A stretch of DNA of 5,783 nt, taken from the NCBI GenBank assembly GCA_030634125.1, contig DAOWBJ010000132.1, positions 1-5,783 on the forward strand, in the 5' to 3' direction. The number at the start of each line of letters is the position of its first letter. Within the stretch, counting starts at the first letter, position 1. Positions 1 to 5,203 of the stretch are shown here, in pieces. Under the pieces are notes generated by a model. The model saw nothing but the letters and a program-made list of their open reading frames with translations, ran no database searches and was not told where the DNA came from. Made by a program: the position numbers and the translations under genes. The DNA is from Victivallales bacterium (GTDB taxonomy: Bacteria > Verrucomicrobiota > Lentisphaeria > Victivallales > Victivallaceae).

Positions 1-79
1 ATCAGTCAAATTCCTGTTTATCATTTACTGGAAAGAACTTAATATATTACCTCACCACAAAAAAACAAGGGAAGTCTTT

Positions 80-105
80 AATAAAAAAAGCCGGATGTAA
101 CGGCT
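80..105 (-). terminator. Rho-independent terminator-like hairpin (minus strand)
   Basis: Read on the minus strand, GCCG (104-101) pairs with CGGC (93-90) across a 7-base loop and is followed directly by seven T (89-83). An A-U pair (105 with 89) can lengthen the stem. The stem is short but all GC, and the T-run is good. On the plus strand no T-run follows, so the element works only leftward. It would end, or conditionally end, a transcript crossing the structured block at 90-212. Confidence 0.5.
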
Positions 106-212
106 CCGTGATCCAGCGGCGGAAAACGCTGGTCGCTCATCTCCAACGAGCGAAATTCGGCGCGGTTTTCCGTGCCTGAAAAGTACCGATCTCGACAAGC
201 GATGCGTTCGAG
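80..212 (-). ncRNA. Candidate structured RNA or 5' leader, class unknown
   Basis: This block is clearly GC-richer than the AT-rich sequence on both sides and contains nested complementary segments. An 8-bp perfect stem pairs 120-127 (CGGAAAAC) with 165-172 (GTTTTCCG). Inside it a 6-bp stem pairs 133-138 (TCGCTC) with 148-153 (GAGCGA). An alternative 6-bp stem, CCAGCG at 113-118 with CGCTGG at 127-132, shares bases with the long stem, so the two folds exclude each other. A further 5-bp stem pairs 191-195 with 208-212. On the minus strand the series ends in a terminator-like hairpin plus T-run, which sets the likely direction. Mutually exclusive stems before a terminator are typical of riboswitches and attenuators, and the regulated gene would then start left of the window. 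I recognise no known class (not tmRNA, RNase P, SRP or a common riboswitch). A dispersed palindromic repeat is an equally fair reading. Confidence 0.4.
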
Positions 213-309
213 TATTGGCGTGTGGGAATTTTGACGTGACAGATGGTTTTGACTCTAAAAACCCGAAGACATCAAAAAAACATTGAATAAAGAATAAAAG
301 ATAAGTTCC

Positions 310-330
310 AATTTGTAAAATTGACAAATT
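310..330. repeat. 7-bp inverted repeat upstream of the TA operon
   Basis: AATTTGT (310-316) and ACAAATT (324-330) are perfect inverted repeats separated by 7 bases. The right arm overlaps a TTGACA (321-326), but no good -10 box lies 16-18 bases downstream on the plus strand, so I do not call a promoter here. It may be a distal regulator site or part of a minus-strand promoter region for the structured block to its left. Confidence 0.35.
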
Positions 331-365
331 ATGGTATTTATATGGAGTTATGTATATTTATATAA

Positions 366-394
366 TTGCAAAACAATACTTTGTATGTTATAAT
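366..394 (+). promoter_or_regulatory. Sigma70-type promoter of the TA operon
   Basis: A perfect -10 box TATAAT (389-394) lies 17 bases downstream of TTGCAA (366-371), which matches four of six consensus -35 bases. The predicted transcription start, about 401, lies some 20 bases before the ATG at 421. The ribosome site AGGGG (410-414) falls between them, 6 bases before the ATG. Confidence 0.75.
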
Positions 395-405
395 AAATAC
401 ATACA
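382..405. promoter_or_regulatory. Candidate autoregulatory operator over the -10 box
   Basis: TGTATGT (382-388) and ACATACA (399-405) are perfect 7-bp inverted repeats spaced by 10 bases, and the spacer holds the whole -10 box. A dimeric protein bound here would block RNA polymerase. Type II toxin-antitoxin operons are usually repressed by the antitoxin or the complex at such a site; binding here by the encoded proteins is inferred, not shown. Confidence 0.5.
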
Positions 406-420
406 GTAAAGGGGTTTACA

Positions 421-993
421 ATGAGATTTGAATACAAAAAAGCTACACAGGCTTTGAACTATTTTGCTAGAAAAAATAGTTCTCATAAAATAAGTAAGCT
501 AAAAGTGCTTAAATTAATTTATCTTGCCGACAGGTTTCATCTTCGTAAGTATGGTAGGGCAATTACTAATGATAACTATATTGCAATGCAGTTTGGGCCA
601 GTAGCTTCAGGGGTTAAAGATATTGCAGAGCAAACTATTTTTTTAGACAAAGAAATAAAATGTTATGCCGAAATATGCTTGAGTCAAGTTGATTTACATC
701 ATGACATAAAGTCTCGGCGCGAAGTTGATACAGACGTATTTTCTGAAACAGAAATTGAAGCATTAGATGTGATTTGGGAAAGGTTTCATAAACAACAAGG
801 ACTTGTAGATTTTACTCATGAGTTTCCAGAGTGGAAAAAACATGAATCTAATTTGAATTCTAATATGAGCTTGGAGGACTTTTTTGAATTAGCTCCGAAA
901 GGAGTTGAATACTGTGATGTGCCTGATGATATTTTGCAATTAAACAAAGAGCATTTTCAGGAATCAAGCCAACTTGACGAAATATGGCGGTGA
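421..993 (+). CDS. Panacea-domain antitoxin (SocA/GepA-like)
   Basis: The 190-residue protein has the Panacea (DUF4065) signature. Residues 27-68 carry a lysine- and leucine-rich helix with LKLIYLADRF, then KYGRAIT, then YIAMQFGPVASGV, which matches the family pattern of a Leu-Lys-Leu-Tyr helix, a Tyr-Gly-Arg-Pro/Ala-Ile turn and an FGPV loop. SETEIEALDVIW (108-119) and FTHEFPEW (131-138) match the later conserved Ser-Glu and Thr/Ser-His...Trp motifs. Panacea proteins such as SocA serve as antitoxins for many unrelated toxins by direct contact, and some act as proteolytic adaptors. Here the next gene begins 4 bases after the stop, as expected of a cognate toxin. The ATG has a strong AGGGG site and its own promoter. 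Codons are richer in A/T than in the yebC-metY genes, hinting at horizontal transfer. The antitoxin role is inferred from family and context. Confidence 0.9.
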   Translation: MRFEYKKATQALNYFARKNSSHKISKLKVLKLIYLADRFHLRKYGRAITNDNYIAMQFGPVASGVKDIAEQTIFLDKEIKCYAEICLSQVDLHHDIKSRREVDTDVFSETEIEALDVIWERFHKQQGLVDFTHEFPEWKKHESNLNSNMSLEDFFELAPKGVEYCDVPDDILQLNKEHFQESSQLDEIWR

Positions 994-997
994 TAAT

Positions 998-1444
998 ATG
1001 TCGCCTTCTGAAACTCCTTGGCAACTAAAATTTCTTCGTCAGGGAACAGTTTATTATTTTCAGCATAGAGACTTAAAATCTGCGGAGTCGCATTATTTTG
1101 TTGTCATCAATCCTAATCCATTAAATAATCATTTACTTGTGTTAGGAGTTTTTTCTTCACAAATAGAAAGTACAAAATTGAGAAGACGTAATTTGCCTCC
1201 TGATACTTTAGTAGAAATTTCGCCTCAAGAATACACTGAACTAGATTTAGATTCAATAATTGATTGTAATTCTCCTATATATATTCAAATGGAACAACTA
1301 GTGGAAAAAATAAACCGCAAAGAAGTGCGGTATCATTCAGACCTGTCTAAAGAGTTATCGGAACAGATTCTTCAAGGGATAATTGCAAGTCCTATGGTTG
1401 AGGAAAATATTAAAAAGCTGTTGCGTGAAGAAATTTCCGATTAA
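998..1444 (+). CDS. Putative PemK/MazF-like toxin paired with Panacea antitoxin
   Basis: A 148-residue soluble protein, second gene of the operon. The N-terminal part, RQGTVYYF (14-21) followed by ESHYFVVINPNP (30-41) and LLVLGVFSSQI (46-56), resembles the beta-barrel start of PemK/MazF-like proteins, in which a Gly-x-Val strand is followed by a Glu...His...Val-Val-Ile strand and a hydrophobic strand ending in Ser/Thr. The later ISPQEYTEL...SIIDCNS stretch (74-92) and a helical C-terminus fit the longer PemK-like variants. MazF relatives cut mRNA; whether this one does is unknown. I chose ATG 998 because GGTGA (989-993) precedes it by 4 bases; a TTG at 974 in the same frame would overlap the antitoxin and has no good ribosome site. 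The toxin role rests on weak fold similarity plus strong context. The gene is AT-rich like its partner. Confidence 0.7.
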   Translation: MSPSETPWQLKFLRQGTVYYFQHRDLKSAESHYFVVINPNPLNNHLLVLGVFSSQIESTKLRRRNLPPDTLVEISPQEYTELDLDSIIDCNSPIYIQMEQLVEKINRKEVRYHSDLSKELSEQILQGIIASPMVEENIKKLLREEISD

Positions 1445-1459
1445 AAGGCAATACTTTAT

Positions 1460-2353
1460 CTATCTACAACTTTCTTTGATTTTTTGGATTTTTTCTTTGC
1501 AGAGTTTTTCTGTTAGTTTTAGTAATAATTTGACCCTTTCTGATAAATAATCCAGGTCTTCTTTGGAGATTTTGAAATCTTTGTCGTAACGGGCGCCGAT
1601 ATAGGCGTATTCGAAAAGTTCGAAAAGTTCTTTGTCGGCTTCTGTTGCGCATGGGAAAATATCCACAAAAACAGGAAGAACTTCGCGGATTCGTCTGTCC
1701 GCGGCGGCTAGAAAATGTCCGCGGGGAATGTAATTGGTCAAAACGAGTTCAAGAGCTTTGTAGGAGGATTCAGCCGCTTGATGAAGTTGGAATGCCGCAC
1801 CTTTTAGGTTATTTTCTTTTAATCCTAATTCGAAAAAACGATAAAAACCTTTTGCACTTTCAAACCAATGTTCGAAATGTTCTTTCGCAATTTCGATTTG
1901 CCGTTCAGGCGTGAGTTCCTTACCTACATTTAGTTGATATTTGCCTGAATCATAGAGCAGACAGCCTTCCTTGACAATGTCGCTGTAAAAGAAATGAATT
2001 TCCTTGAGTCGTCTTTTAACGAACTTGATGTCGTGAACGATAATGCGGAAAGGCATATGCGTACTAAGACCATTGCAGTGTTCAGATATACCGCGCCAGA
2101 GGCTGTGATGAATAGCGGTTGAATTATGACGGCAGACCACCATAATATCATAGTCGGAAACCTCGCCGGATTTACGGTCAGAGGGTAAATCCTCTTCGTC
2201 CCGGTAATTTCCGCGGGCATGGGAACCGTAAAGAATAATCATTTCAACATCATCGCACATCTCGCGGATGACGGAAACAGCGCCCTCCAGCCTTTCTATT
2301 TTTTCTTTTGGCAAATGTTCCAGTGAATTTTTCATAATTAAGTTTTGAGTCAT
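1460..2353 (-). CDS. Fused nucleotidyltransferase (MNT) - HEPN domain protein
   Basis: A 297-residue fusion. Residues about 20-115 are a DNA polymerase beta-type minimal nucleotidyltransferase: LYGSHARGN (41-49) is the GSxxRG motif, and SDYD (66-69) gives the metal-binding Asp67 and Asp69, with Asp108 a possible third carboxylate. Residues about 150-290 are HEPN: FQLHQAAESSYKAL (188-201) and AYIGARY (250-256) are typical of the COG2250-type domain. In two-gene MNT-HEPN toxin-antitoxin systems the HEPN partner is an RNase with an Arg-x4-6-His motif, and the MNT partner neutralises it, in some cases by adding AMP. Here no Arg-x4-6-His occurs in the HEPN part, so RNase activity is doubtful; nucleotide or substrate binding is likelier. 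The catalytic MNT residues look intact. It converges on the toxin gene with a 15-base gap. The start is uncertain: Met1 (2353) or Met7 (2335); neither has a ribosome site. Confidence 0.88.
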   Translation of the reverse strand: MTQNLIMKNSLEHLPKEKIERLEGAVSVIREMCDDVEMIILYGSHARGNYRDEEDLPSDRKSGEVSDYDIMVVCRHNSTAIHHSLWRGISEHCNGLSTHMPFRIIVHDIKFVKRRLKEIHFFYSDIVKEGCLLYDSGKYQLNVGKELTPERQIEIAKEHFEHWFESAKGFYRFFELGLKENNLKGAAFQLHQAAESSYKALELVLTNYIPRGHFLAAADRRIREVLPVFVDIFPCATEADKELFELFEYAYIGARYDKDFKISKEDLDYLSERVKLLLKLTEKLCKEKIQKIKESCR

Positions 2354-2358
2354 AAATA

Positions 2359-2364
2359 TTTATA
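2359..2364 (-). promoter_or_regulatory. Possible -10 box for a leaderless MNT-HEPN transcript
   Basis: On the minus strand TATAAA lies 5 bases before the ATG at 2353, so transcription would begin at or within a base or two of the start codon. This fits the absence of any Shine-Dalgarno sequence. No recognisable -35 box is found 17 bases upstream, so the call is tentative. Confidence 0.35.
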
Positions 2365-2627
2365 ACAAGATAAAAGCTGTTGTGAGCTTAAATCAAAGTT
2401 GTTAAACTTAATAAAAAATAAGCTTGACCGCTTTCAATGTAGTGCGTGCTTGTTCAATGTCAAGGGTAGTTTATATATTTTGGTGCTTCGTGTTTGCAAA
2501 TTGCGGGAAAAGCTTTCGCCGAGATATTCAGCATATGCTCACGATGCAATCACGAATTTTAAACCGCAAATTATGACAAGCCAATGTTTTTTATTTGAAG
2601 AATTACTAAAATGCAGTACATTGTTCT

Positions 2628-2633
2628 TATAAT
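2628..2633 (+). promoter_or_regulatory. -10 box of the yebC promoter
   Basis: A consensus TATAAT sits 27 bases before the yebC ATG, leaving a leader of about 20 bases that contains the GAGG ribosome site (2651-2654). The -35 region is poor; TTACTA (2603-2608) at 19-base spacing is the best candidate, so strength or factor dependence is unclear. Confidence 0.5.
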
Positions 2634-2660
2634 AATTAAACTGATAAAACGAGGTTTTTC

Positions 2661-3416
2661 ATGGCTGGACATAGTAAATGGGCAAATATCAAGCATAAAA
2701 AAGGCGCCGCGGACAAGAAAAAAGGTAAAATCTTTTCCCGTGTAGCTAAAGAAATAATGGTAGCTGCCAAAATGGGCGGCGGTGACGCTTCGGCAAATCC
2801 GCGTCTGCGTTCAGCTTTAACATCTGCGAAAGCCGTAAATATGCCTAATGTCAATATTGACCGCGCGATCAAAAAAGGAACTGGTGAACTTGGCGATGTA
2901 GTTTTTGAAGAAATTATGTATGAAGGTTATGGAGCGGAAGGCGTCGCTGTTATCATCGAATGTCTGACTGATAACCGTAACCGTTCAGCAAGTGACGTAC
3001 GCATGACTCTCGACCGCAACTGCGGAAATCTGGCGACCAGCGGCGCGGTATCCTGGATGTTCCACCGCCAGGCGCACTTTGTGGTTACAGGTGAAAATGC
3101 CGACGAAGAAATTTTAATGGATATTGTCCTTGACGCCGGCGCGGAAGACATTGAAATCGACGACGGCGTTGCCGAAATCTGGGGTCCGCCTGAATTCTTT
3201 GAGCCTGTCATGGAAGCTTTGGAAAAAGCCGGTATCGCAAGCGAGGAAGCCGGAACTGTCCGCAGACCTGAAAACACAATTGAACTCAAAGATGTCGAAA
3301 AAGCGAAACAAGTTTTGCGTTTGATCGACAGACTTGAAGATCTTGATGATGTCCAGGAAGTTACCGCTAATTTTGACATCGATGATTCCATCGCCGATCA
3401 AGTTGATATTGACTAG
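2661..3416 (+). CDS. yebC: YebC/TACO1-family translation factor
   Basis: The 251-residue protein begins with the family hallmark AGHSKWANIKHKKGAADKKK (2-21) and continues with MYEGYGAEGVAVIIE (86-100), SGAVSWMF (127-134) and a C-terminal LDDVQEVTANFDI (228-240). Its length matches bacterial YebC proteins (about 240-250). The family was long annotated as transcriptional regulators; more recent work on YebC and mitochondrial TACO1 shows they act on the ribosome and relieve stalling at proline-rich stretches. The ATG is preceded by GAGG with 6-base spacing. The gene lies directly upstream of ruvC in the same direction, an arrangement common in many bacteria (often yebC-ruvC-ruvA-ruvB). Only ruvC follows here. 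No feature is missing and the call is secure. Confidence 0.97.
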   Translation: MAGHSKWANIKHKKGAADKKKGKIFSRVAKEIMVAAKMGGGDASANPRLRSALTSAKAVNMPNVNIDRAIKKGTGELGDVVFEEIMYEGYGAEGVAVIIECLTDNRNRSASDVRMTLDRNCGNLATSGAVSWMFHRQAHFVVTGENADEEILMDIVLDAGAEDIEIDDGVAEIWGPPEFFEPVMEALEKAGIASEEAGTVRRPENTIELKDVEKAKQVLRLIDRLEDLDDVQEVTANFDIDDSIADQVDID

Positions 3417-3521
3417 AGCGAACGTCGCCTTCGAGATATGGATATGCTTTTTTGAGAAAGCTAAGTTTACCATTTTCTAAGATGTGCTTGAGCAGTATAA
3501 GAGCCTAAAGGTACAAGTATT

Positions 3522-4031
3522 ATGATTATTATTGGTATAGATCCGGCAATTCGCTGCACAGGCTACGGTCTTGTGGAATTTCATTCCGCCAACGATTCAC
3601 AAATCCTTGACTGCGGAGTTATCCGCAATACTCAAAAGATGCCGCATTCAGAATGTCTCCGCCGCATCAATGGCGGAATAAAACAGCTTATTGAGCAATT
3701 CAAACCGGATAATGCTTCTATTGAAGATCCATTTCTCGGTCGCAATCCAAAAACCGCGATAATTTTAGGTATGGTTCGAGGAGCAATTTTAGCTATTTTA
3801 GCCGAGCACAACATTCCATCTTATTCCTATTCCCCGCGCACAGCCAAAAAATCAGCGGTAGGAACAGGCACAGCCACCAAGGAACAAATAGCTTTAATGA
3901 TGGCAAACGAATTTGATCTCGACACTGCCGCCATCCCTTTGGATGCGACAGATGCTCTGGCTCTGGCAATATGCCACGCCCGTCTAGCCGCTAATCCGAC
4001 ACTCAAAGACCTTCTCCCAAAAGCATTATAA
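3522..4031 (+). CDS. ruvC: Holliday junction endonuclease RuvC
   Basis: The 169-residue protein has the RNase H-like fold signature of RuvC (E. coli 173 residues). The four catalytic carboxylates are in place: Asp7 in IIIGIDPA, Glu68 in SIEDPF, and Asp141 and Asp144 in PLDATDALALAICH. Phe71 lies where the base-flipping Phe69 of E. coli sits, followed by the basic GRN. AVGTGTATKEQ (112-122) is the usual Gly-rich basic loop before the helix. RuvC dimers resolve four-way junctions left by recombination, loaded by RuvAB. The gene starts 105 bases after yebC, with AAAGG (3507-3511) 10 bases before the ATG. A TATAAG (3496-3501) could be a weak extra -10 box, but read-through from yebC seems at least as likely. 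ruvA and ruvB do not follow, so they must lie elsewhere. Confidence 0.96.
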   Translation: MIIIGIDPAIRCTGYGLVEFHSANDSQILDCGVIRNTQKMPHSECLRRINGGIKQLIEQFKPDNASIEDPFLGRNPKTAIILGMVRGAILAILAEHNIPSYSYSPRTAKKSAVGTGTATKEQIALMMANEFDLDTAAIPLDATDALALAICHARLAANPTLKDLLPKAL

Positions 4032-4064
4032 GCGATTATTTTTTTTGTTTTATTGATAAAACCC

Positions 4065-4093
4065 TTGACATTGAACTCATTGGCGCATACTTT
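4065..4093 (+). promoter_or_regulatory. Promoter upstream of the regulator remnant and cysK-metY
   Basis: A perfect -35 box TTGACA (4065-4070) is followed after 17 bases by TACTTT (4088-4093), which matches three of six -10 bases. A better -10-like TATTAT (4093-4098) is spaced too far at 22 bases. Transcription would start near 4100, just before the ribosome site and ATG of the broken Rrf2 gene, and would run on into cysK and metY. A strong -35 with a poor -10 is common in regulated promoters. Confidence 0.5.
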
Positions 4094-4124
4094 ATTATGA
4101 ATGTAAACCTTAAAGGTTTGATAT

Positions 4125-4272
4125 ATGAAAGTGTCGACAAAAACCAGATATGGTCTGCGTATAATATTGCAGTTGGCAAATGCTCGCTGAAAGTTTTCGC
4201 CGTGAGGCCGCTAAAATAAGCTTAAATAAAATCATTGAATTAAACTCGGAAATAAAGGAATATGTGATATGA
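4125..4272 (+). pseudogene. Truncated, frameshifted Rrf2-family regulator (CymR/IscR-like)
   Basis: ATG at 4125, with AAAGG (4112-4116) 8 bases upstream, opens with MKVSTKTRYGLRIILQLA. This is the family-defining start of Rrf2 regulators, where MK(I/V)STKxRYxL begins the first helix of the winged-helix DNA-binding domain. Three codons later the frame stops at TGA 4188-4190. The +1 frame continues from about 4180 as a 30-residue stretch (AAKISLNKIIELNSE in its middle) and ends with TGA overlapping the cysK ATG. That part may be a weak remnant of the next Rrf2 helix (SLKxIA...), but I am not sure of it. Intact Rrf2 proteins have about 130-160 residues, so the recognition helix, wing and effector part are missing. 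In many bacteria an intact Rrf2 gene such as cymR lies beside cysteine-synthesis genes and represses them. The two frames together give at most about 49 residues, too few for DNA binding. Confidence 0.7.
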
Positions 4273-5201
4273 AGATTTATGAAGACATTTCTCGTGCAGT
4301 CGGGAAAACTCCATTGGTCAGGTATCATGGCGGTCTCGATGATAATGCGGCACGGATTTACGCAAAAATGGAATTTTATAATCCAACGTCCAGTATTAAA
4401 GACAGAATCGCGGTGGGAATGATCGAAGCCGCGGAGCAGGCGGGCGGGCTGCTTCCGGGACATCTGATTATCGAACCGACCAGCGGCAATACAGGCCTGG
4501 GGCTTGCCATGGCGGCTGCCGCCAGAGGATATAAATTAATTATAACAATGCCTGAATCAATGTCTCAGGAACGCAGAGACCTTTTGCGCCATCTGGGGGC
4601 GGAAATAGTTTTGACCCCGGCAATGGAGGGTATGGGCGGAGCTATTGAAAAAGCTGAAGAAATGGTAAAAGAATATGAAAACGCCTTTGTGCCTCAGCAA
4701 TTCAAGAATCCGGCTAATGTTAAAACGCATTATGACACTACCGCGGTTGAGATATGGAACGACCTTGACGGAAAGATCGATATTTTTGTCGCGGGAGTTG
4801 GCACTGGCGGAACTTTGACCGGGATTGGACATTTTCTTAAAGAAAAAAATCCTGAAATTAAACTTGTTGCTGTTGAACCGGAAACCTCTCCGGTACTTTC
4901 AGGAGGATCATCCGGGAAACATGGCATTCAGGGGATAGGGGCTGGTTTTGTCCCTGATGTTTTCGATCCGGGAATCATTGACGAAATAATCGTCGTAAGT
5001 GATGAGGACGCAATAAAATACGCTAAACAAGCCGCGCGTGAAGAAGGCATTCTTTGTGGAATCAGCGCCGGAGCCGCGGCTTATGCCGCGGTTGAGTTGG
5101 CAAAACGTGAAAAAAATATGGGAAAAACTATTGTAACAATTTTCCCCGATACAGCAGAAAGATATTTATCAACACCCCTATTTTCAAAAAAGGAGCAATA
5201 G
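4269..5201 (+). CDS. cysK: Cysteine synthase A (O-acetylserine sulfhydrylase)
   Basis: A 310-residue fold-type II PLP enzyme that makes L-cysteine and acetate from O-acetylserine and sulfide in the cytosol. Lys44 in NPTSSIKDR forms the PLP Schiff base; EPTSGNTG (69-76) is the substrate-binding loop; GVGTGGT (176-182) holds the PLP phosphate; GISAGA (264-269) includes Ser266 at the pyridine nitrogen; and PDTAERYLST (293-302) is the usual C-terminal signature. Length and spacing match bacterial CysK almost residue for residue, and nothing suggests cystathionine beta-synthase. AAAGGA (4254-4259) lies 9 bases before the ATG. The start overlaps, as ATGA, the stop of the leftover reading frame of the broken Rrf2 gene, so translational coupling is possible. 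metY follows after 2 bases, making a two-gene sulfur operon. Confidence 0.97.
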   Translation: MKIYEDISRAVGKTPLVRYHGGLDDNAARIYAKMEFYNPTSSIKDRIAVGMIEAAEQAGGLLPGHLIIEPTSGNTGLGLAMAAAARGYKLIITMPESMSQERRDLLRHLGAEIVLTPAMEGMGGAIEKAEEMVKEYENAFVPQQFKNPANVKTHYDTTAVEIWNDLDGKIDIFVAGVGTGGTLTGIGHFLKEKNPEIKLVAVEPETSPVLSGGSSGKHGIQGIGAGFVPDVFDPGIIDEIIVVSDEDAIKYAKQAAREEGILCGISAGAAAYAAVELAKREKNMGKTIVTIFPDTAERYLSTPLFSKKEQ

Positions 5202-5203
5202 AA

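Larger units (their letters stand above)
2354..2660. other. Divergent intergenic region with promoters and short repeats
   Basis: I see no convincing gene in these 307 bases; a 77-codon TTG-started frame (2399-2632) has no ribosome site or family likeness. It holds leftward and rightward promoter elements at its two ends. In the middle are TTGCGG (2501-2506) pairing with CCGCAA (2564-2569), a 10-bp palindrome AGCATATGCT (2530-2539), and TCACGA twice at 2539-2544 and 2550-2555, 11 bases apart, about one helical turn. The segment 2496-2521 resembles sequence at 4176-4202, suggesting a decayed dispersed element. Confidence 0.45.

Noticed and set aside
1..24. Minus-strand ATG at 24 as start of a gene downstream of the structured RNA
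   Set aside because: Only 8 codons are visible and the nearest GAGG is about 25 bases away; possible but unsupported.
1..42. Plus-strand frame ending at TAA 40-42 as the tail of an upstream gene
   Set aside because: Only 13 codons are visible and two other frames are also open here, so coding cannot be judged.
52..327. Minus-strand 91-codon frame starting with TTG
   Set aside because: It runs through the hairpins and the T-run of the structured block, has no ribosome site and no recognisable domain.
321..349. TTGACA at 321-326 as a second TA promoter
   Set aside because: No -10-like hexamer occurs at 16-18 base spacing.
974..997. TTG start for the toxin overlapping the antitoxin end
   Set aside because: ATG at 998 has GGTGA at close spacing and a normal protein start; the TTG has no ribosome site.
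2399..2632. 77-codon plus-strand frame between the MNT-HEPN gene and yebC
   Set aside because: TTG start, no ribosome site, no family likeness, and it overlaps the yebC promoter.
3114..3473. Minus-strand frame opposite the end of yebC
   Set aside because: It is a shadow of a certain gene on the other strand.
4028..4055. Terminator after ruvC
   Set aside because: A long T-run is present but the only stem is four A-U pairs with a GCGA loop, too weak to call.
4097..4219. 40-codon frame overlapping the Rrf2 remnant
   Set aside because: No ribosome site and no similarity; the Rrf2 frame in the same place has both.
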